This document shows, one piece after another, positions 59,863 through 64,000 of a stretch of 64,000 nucleotides of DNA. The DNA is from UBA6022 sp036382575. GTDB lineage: Bacteria; Patescibacteriota; Saccharimonadia; Saccharimonadales; Saccharimonadaceae. Numbering within the stretch: the stretch's first letter is position 1; every line of letters begins with the position of its first letter. The notes under the pieces are model-generated. The model saw only the letters and a program-made list of their open reading frames with translations. It had not been told where the DNA came from and did not search any database. Made by a program: the position numbers and the translations under genes. The stretch is from NCBI GenBank assembly GCA_036382575.1, contig DASVHL010000033.1, positions 8,465 to 72,464 of the forward strand, read 5' to 3'.

Positions 59863-61104
59863 TTACGCCTTGAATCGGTCTAAAAATTTAGACACCATTC
59901 CGCCGACGTTCTTGATAGCAGCTTTACTACTTCCCTTTGATGATTTGCCGTGGCCAACTTCATGCGCACCGTGCACATCAGCCAGCATTAAGCCAACCGC
60001 GGTTGCAAACTGTGGCTGATCAATATCCTCGACAACCCCGCCATATCCTGACGATTTACCAACACGAGCCGCCAGCCCAAGCTTGTCCTTGGCATACTGT
60101 GCGATACCCTTTAGGTTCGCAGTGCCACCAGTTAGCACGACGCCACTTGGCAACTTGCCAGCACGGCCGATTTTCTTAAGCTCTTTTTGAATTGCATCAA
60201 AAATTTCTTCAAGACGGGCTTCAACGATTTCATCGATGTCATTCGTATGAAAATTAAAGATCTCATCATCATGTTTGACGCTAATACCTTCGTTGTCTGA
60301 TCGAGGTGTAGCCACCGCATGACCTAATTTTACCTTTTCGGCAATTTCAGGATCGGTCTTGAGACCAATAGCAAGATCGTTCGAAATGTTCGAACCACCC
60401 AATGGAATCACCGCCACAAACTGTAAATCACCCTCTTCAAAGACGGCAATACTCGTTGTTGCACCACCAAGATCAATCACTGCAACACCATTTTCAATCT
60501 GCTGTTCACTTAATACAGAACGAGCGGCCGCAAGCACAGCCGGTGTAATCATATGCGGCGTTACCTTGGCCATTTCGGCTGACTTTTGTAGGTTTGCCAG
60601 GTGTGGAGCCAGTGCTGAAACAACATTGGCGTCAATCTCTAGACGTGTTCCTGTCATACCAATCGGATCCTTGATGTTATCTTGACCATCTAAGCGGTAG
60701 CTGTGCGGCACAACCTCAAGAATTTCACGGTTCGCAGGCACTTTACCAAGTGTGGCAACTTCTTCTATTCGCGCGAGGTCTTCGCCGACAATTTCATGAT
60801 CCAAACCACCAACAGCAATCATACCGTCAGCCTTGGTGCTCAAGATGTGTGCACCATTAATACTGATCGACGCGGAATCAACCTGATAGCCGCTCATTCG
60901 CTCTGCCTCACCAAGAGCAGTATCGATCGCCTGGGCTGGACCCGCCAAGTTGGCAACCACGCCTTTGCGCATACCACTATTTGGTGCTACACCGACCCCT
61001 ACAATTGTTGGCGTTCCTGTCGTCGCATCAATATGTCCAACCACACATCTAACAGTGGTCGTTCCGATATCAATACCGACTGCATATCGAGAAGTTTCTT
61101 GCAT
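59863..61104 (-). CDS. ftsA: Cell division protein FtsA
   Basis: A 413-residue actin-like ATPase that tethers FtsZ to the membrane. Phosphate loops GIDIGTTTVRCVVG and VIDLGGATTSIAVF are clear, as is VLTGGTANLKGI. The C-terminal amphipathic helix is GGMVSKFLDRFKA, the membrane targeting sequence. The ATG follows a TATACT box by 7 nt without a Shine-Dalgarno, so the mRNA is probably leaderless. It is divergent from murI. Confidence 0.95.
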   Translation of the reverse strand: MQETSRYAVGIDIGTTTVRCVVGHIDATTGTPTIVGVGVAPNSGMRKGVVANLAGPAQAIDTALGEAERMSGYQVDSASISINGAHILSTKADGMIAVGGLDHEIVGEDLARIEEVATLGKVPANREILEVVPHSYRLDGQDNIKDPIGMTGTRLEIDANVVSALAPHLANLQKSAEMAKVTPHMITPAVLAAARSVLSEQQIENGVAVIDLGGATTSIAVFEEGDLQFVAVIPLGGSNISNDLAIGLKTDPEIAEKVKLGHAVATPRSDNEGISVKHDDEIFNFHTNDIDEIVEARLEEIFDAIQKELKKIGRAGKLPSGVVLTGGTANLKGIAQYAKDKLGLAARVGKSSGYGGVVEDIDQPQFATAVGLMLADVHGAHEVGHGKSSKGSSKAAIKNVGGMVSKFLDRFKA

Positions 61105-61111
61105 GTGGTCT

Positions 61112-61117
61112 AGTATA
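61112..61117 (-). promoter_or_regulatory. Leaderless -10 box of ftsA
   Basis: TATACT on the minus strand lies 7 nt before the ftsA ATG; the -35 region is weak. Confidence 0.5.
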
Positions 61118-61133
61118 ACGCTTATGACATATT

Positions 61134-61161
61134 TTGCCTAGCGGTGATATAGGGATAGAAT
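61134..61161 (+). promoter_or_regulatory. Leaderless promoter of murI
   Basis: TTGCCT (61134-61139), 16-nt spacer and TAGAAT (61156-61161); only 6 nt separate it from the murI ATG. Confidence 0.6.
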
Positions 61162-61167
61162 AAGAAT

Positions 61168-61821
61168 ATGAAATTAGGCGTCTTTGATAGCGGAATTGGT
61201 GGCGAAGCGGTTGCTCGGGCACTCCAAGTCAGCTTCCCTTCTGCCCAAATGATCGTTATTAATGACAAGGCTAATGTTCCTTATGGCGATAAATCATCTG
61301 ATGAAGTAATTCGTCTTACCGATACTGCAATTCAGCCACTTTTATCCGCCTCATGCGATATTATTATTCTCGCCTGCAACACAGCAACAGCCGCGGCCAT
61401 TGAAATCCTCAGAGCTCACTACCCAACTCAGAAATTCATCGGCATTGAGCCAATGATCAAGACCGCCGCTTCTCTGAGTAAAACAAATACCATTGCCGTT
61501 TGCGCCACACCGGCGACACTTTCCAGTGAACGTTACCGTCAATTAATTGCGAGGTACGGTACTCATTTAGATATTATCAAACCCGATTGCAGCACTTGGG
61601 CTTACATGATCGAGAGTAATCAATTAAATCATGAGATGATTAAACAAACTGTTACGGATGTCTGCAATCGAGGTGCTGATGTTATCGTCCTGGGCTGCAC
61701 CCATTACCACTGGATCAAAGAAGAAATTTTGCAAATAGCCGCAGGTCGCGCGCAAGTCATTGAGCCGTCCGAAGCTATCGGACGGCGAGTTGCTGCGCTG
61801 CTTGAGCAAGCTAGCCTATAA
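61168..61821 (+). CDS. murI: Glutamate racemase
   Basis: A 217-residue cofactor-independent racemase, somewhat shorter than the usual 260. MKLGVFDSGIGGEAVA opens the protein. The two catalytic cysteines are C70 in ACNTATAA and C177 in GCTHYHWI. It makes D-glutamate for MurD. The 3' end overlaps the convergent DUF2306 gene by 11 nt. Confidence 0.93.
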   Translation: MKLGVFDSGIGGEAVARALQVSFPSAQMIVINDKANVPYGDKSSDEVIRLTDTAIQPLLSASCDIIILACNTATAAAIEILRAHYPTQKFIGIEPMIKTAASLSKTNTIAVCATPATLSSERYRQLIARYGTHLDIIKPDCSTWAYMIESNQLNHEMIKQTVTDVCNRGADVIVLGCTHYHWIKEEILQIAAGRAQVIEPSEAIGRRVAALLEQASL

Positions 61822-62308
61822 TAGCTTTTCGCTCGCGTAAAACTTTCGTACGGTACTTTGCAAAAAAATATAGCCCACAGATAAACAATACGGCACTTGC
61901 TACGATTAAGCCGACAAATAAAAAGAATAGTGGCATTTGTTGCACTGCAAGCTGCGGGATGCGTCGGGTTGGTACTGCAACAACACCCACGAATGCCGCT
62001 ACTGCACCAAAATAACTACCGATCATATTAGCCTTATGTGCGGAAATATTACCTTTTATAGCTCCGTACAAACCAAGTGAAACGGTTAATAGCGTAAACA
62101 AAGACAAGCCGTGCAGCCAGCTAAAGCCTTCGTTTACACCTTGAATAAAGAATGAGCTCACGCAAACCATATACATACAAACGACCCATGTTCGGCCAAC
62201 CATACGATGAAAGCGGTCACCCTTTTTAGGTCGTATCAGTTGAAATGCACCCAGTAGTAAGCTTAGTGATGCAGTGACAGCATGGATAATAATGAGAAGT
62301 GTCCACAT
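61811..62308 (-). CDS. DUF2306 family membrane protein
   Basis: A 165-residue protein with about five membrane segments. The pattern of histidines, LLIIIHAVTASLSLLLGAFQL, GDRFHRMVGRTWV and AHKANMIGSYFG, fits DUF2306, a family suggested to bind heme or quinone in the membrane. The function is unknown. It lies 7 nt after map. Confidence 0.75.
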   Translation of the reverse strand: MWTLLIIIHAVTASLSLLLGAFQLIRPKKGDRFHRMVGRTWVVCMYMVCVSSFFIQGVNEGFSWLHGLSLFTLLTVSLGLYGAIKGNISAHKANMIGSYFGAVAAFVGVVAVPTRRIPQLAVQQMPLFFLFVGLIVASAVLFICGLYFFAKYRTKVLRERKAIIG

Positions 62309-62315
62309 AATAACC

Positions 62316-63077
62316 CTAGAGACTCGTTAGAATTTCTGCACCATCTTCAGTAATGAGGATTGTGTGCTCAAAATGTGCGGCTAAGCTGCCGTCGCGCGTA
62401 CGAATCGTCCAGCCGTCCCCATAGGTGTCGGTAACTGTTTTTTCACCACCTAACGTTGCCATTGGTTCGATAGCAATTGTATCGCCAGGCTTTAGCAATA
62501 CGCCCGTTCCCTTGCGGCCATAGTTAGGTACATCAGGAGGCATATGCATCTCAAGACCAACACCATGGCCCACCAGATCACGAATAATCCCCAGCTTCCC
62601 ATCGTTCAGAACCTTTTCAACTGCTGCTCCAATATCACCGGTGTAAACAGGACCTTTGATCGCATCGATGCCTGCATACAAGCTGCGTTCTGTCACATTT
62701 AATAAGTGCTTTTTGATACCACTCGGCTGTTCATCGATAACCATCGTAAAGGCACTGTCAGTTTTCATGTCTTTATAGGTAATGACGAGATCAAAACTCA
62801 CAACATCACCTTGCTCGAAGACATAATCCGTCGGCACACTGTGAACAATTTCATCGTTCGTGCTAATACAAATCACATTCGGGAAATTCACTTCTGACGT
62901 TTTATAAGTAGCAATTGCACCATGGTAAGCAATTTCTTTTGCTACCCATGCGTCAACTTCTAGTTCAGTCATACCGGCATGAACATACTCTTTTAGATCA
63001 CGATAAATGGTAGCTAGAATCTTGCCACATTCTCGCATCGCCTGAATTTGGGCTTCAGTTTTTACGCCAGTTTGCAC
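62316..63077 (-). CDS. map: Methionine aminopeptidase type I
   Basis: A 253-residue enzyme that removes the initiator methionine. The five metal ligands are present: aspartates in SFDLVITYKDMKTDSAF, histidine in LVGHGVGLE, glutamates in AIEPMATLG and FEHTILIT. The substrate histidine is in NDEIVHSVP. The start codon is GTG at 63077, 16 nt inside adk. Confidence 0.94.
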   Translation of the reverse strand: MQTGVKTEAQIQAMRECGKILATIYRDLKEYVHAGMTELEVDAWVAKEIAYHGAIATYKTSEVNFPNVICISTNDEIVHSVPTDYVFEQGDVVSFDLVITYKDMKTDSAFTMVIDEQPSGIKKHLLNVTERSLYAGIDAIKGPVYTGDIGAAVEKVLNDGKLGIIRDLVGHGVGLEMHMPPDVPNYGRKGTGVLLKPGDTIAIEPMATLGGEKTVTDTYGDGWTIRTRDGSLAAHFEHTILITEDGAEILTSL

Positions 63078-63607
63078 GCTACTAATTCTTCCATAATTCG
63101 ATCATGTACCTGGCCAACCGTACCGGTACCATCAATATGCACGATATTGATGCGCTCTTCAGTAAAGTAACTAAGAATTGGGTACATTTCTGTCCGGTAA
63201 ATACGCAGACGCTCGTCAATAGCCTCTGGCGTATCATCGACACGACCGCGAACCTCAAGGCGCTTTAAAAGCTCGCTTCGTGGCACTTCAAGCACAATAA
63301 CAAGTGCGATTGAACGCTGGTGTTCAGGCTGTGACTCAATTAACCATTTCGCCTGCTCTAACTGACGAGGAAACCCATCAAGAATAACGCGACTGATGTT
63401 TGTTGCACGCTTTAAAGCCTCGCCCATCAATTTATTTACTTTTTCAGGACTAACTAATGCACCAGTCTGCATTTCTTTGATCAATTCAATGTCGTGAGTA
63501 TCACGGAGCTGTTGTCCCGCACTTAACCAACGCCATCCATGACGCGCTGCCAGCATTTGCCCTTGCACACTCTTACCAGCACCAGCTGGACCAAAAAATA
63601 CAATCAT
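63062..63607 (-). CDS. adk: Adenylate kinase, short lid form
   Basis: A 181-residue kinase interconverting ATP, ADP and AMP. P-loop GPAGAGKSVQG opens the protein; VILDGFPRQLEQA and the lid arginines in RLEVRGRVDDTPEAIDERLRIYR follow. The long zinc-binding lid is absent. AAAGGAG precedes the ATG. It is coupled to map, as in many bacteria. Confidence 0.92.
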   Translation of the reverse strand: MIVFFGPAGAGKSVQGQMLAARHGWRWLSAGQQLRDTHDIELIKEMQTGALVSPEKVNKLMGEALKRATNISRVILDGFPRQLEQAKWLIESQPEHQRSIALVIVLEVPRSELLKRLEVRGRVDDTPEAIDERLRIYRTEMYPILSYFTEERINIVHIDGTGTVGQVHDRIMEELVACKLA

Positions 63608-63631
63608 TATTACGTGCTCCTTTTTGTTTGT

Positions 63632-64000
63632 TTAACTTAGCGCTTCTTTAACAAGTTTTGCGACTAACGCGCCGTCGGCAGCATTGCCAACTTTTGATTT
63701 CACGACACCAATAACCTTGCCCATATCAGCCATACCGGCCGCACCAAGTTGTGCAATTGCAGCATCTACTATTGTTTTGGTCTCATCTTCGGTCAGCTGC
63801 TTTGGCAAGTAAACTTTAATGACATCAACTTCTTTTTGCTCAACATTAGCCAGATCATTGCGATCACCCTGAATATACAGCTTAATACTCTCGTTGCGCT
63901 TTTTTACTTCACGAGCAATAATCTGTTCGACGGTCGCGTCGTCCAGACCTTCCTCGCGTTTATTTTGCGCAACTTCCTCGTTCAAAATCGCGGCTTTAAG
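63632..64000 (-). CDS. GatB/YqeY domain protein, partial (starts beyond the window)
   Basis: The frame is open to the window edge, giving about 122 residues beginning LKAAILNEEVAQNKREEGL. This matches the YqeY family after its first 25 or so residues. The C-terminal part KVIGVVKSKVGNAADGALVAKLVKEAL is the GatB/YqeY tRNA-binding-like helical domain. YqeY often lies next to ribosomal protein genes, and its role is not fully known. The true start lies upstream of position 64000. Confidence 0.85.
   Translation of the reverse strand, partial: LKAAILNEEVAQNKREEGLDDATVEQIIAREVKKRNESIKLYIQGDRNDLANVEQKEVDVIKVYLPKQLTEDETKTIVDAAIAQLGAAGMADMGKVIGVVKSKVGNAADGALVAKLVKEALS

Noticed and set aside
1..64000. 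tRNA or rRNA genes, CRISPR arrays, transposases
   Set aside because: Intergenic gaps are short and were read on both strands; none shows a tRNA cloverleaf, regular spaced repeats or a transposase motif.

Overview
The window is a dense bacterial chromosome segment of about 67 protein genes with no rRNA, tRNA, insertion sequence or CRISPR array. Gene content points to a reduced Gram-positive-like member of the Candidate Phyla Radiation, most probably a Saccharibacterium (TM7). The signs are short ribosomal and translation proteins, a eukaryote-type isoleucyl-tRNA synthetase, leaderless transcription, monoderm envelope functions (LCP ligase, CHAP hydrolase with FtsEX, C-terminally anchored surface proteins), and housekeeping operons that have lost pyrH, cdsA and dxr. 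Both RF1 (PAT motif) and RF2 (SPF motif) are encoded and TGA is used as a stop, so the genetic code is standard. The assignment is inference from content, not from a marker phylogeny.

Layout. 1-4.9 kb: end of a short histidine kinase, a membrane-anchored protein, a methyltransferase, xseBA and a flippase-like membrane protein, divergent from a Trm11-like RNA methyltransferase. 5-7.6 kb: lipoprotein, rpmA and a three-gene hypothetical operon. 7.7-20.7 kb: response regulator, ctp protease, PcsB-like CHAP hydrolase, ftsX, ftsE, prfB, murD, an M16 peptidase, secA, hpf, serS; this keeps the hpf-secA-prfB-ftsEX-ctp order known from Firmicutes. 20.7-29.4 kb: MacB-like ABC exporter, DEAH helicase, an orphan gene, lysS, greA, proS. 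29.5-34.1 kb: CPBP protease, rseP, uppS, frr, tsf, rpsB. 34.2-42.9 kb: rpmE, prfA, prmC, an HtrA protease, an LCP protein, lepB, parB, parA. 43-54 kb: accessory envelope region with an RCC1-repeat protein, rplU, two hypothetical genes flanked by palindromic repeats, a CAP protein, a lamin-tail-domain protein, a second protein with the same C-terminal tail, a zincin, a C26 peptidase and a LiaF-like protein. 54-64 kb: ileS with a T-box leader, VKOR, a thioredoxin-fold protein, an NrdR homologue without zinc ligands, ftsZ, ftsA, murI, a DUF2306 protein, map, adk and the start of a YqeY gene.

How it works together. Division and wall metabolism dominate: FtsZ/FtsA, FtsEX with its hydrolase, MurD, MurI, UppS, LCP ligase and signal peptidase. 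Translation is the second theme: four synthetases, two release factors with PrmC, EF-Ts, RRF, GreA and five ribosomal proteins. Export (SecA, LepB), membrane proteolysis (RseP, HtrA, Ctp, CPBP) and disulphide formation (VKOR) serve the cysteine-rich surface proteins. Regulation visible in the DNA includes the ileS T-box, a structured rpsB leader, two pairs of overlapping divergent promoters, many -10 boxes placed 6-10 nt from a start codon (leaderless mRNAs), and bidirectional terminators, one of them inside the coding end of prmC.
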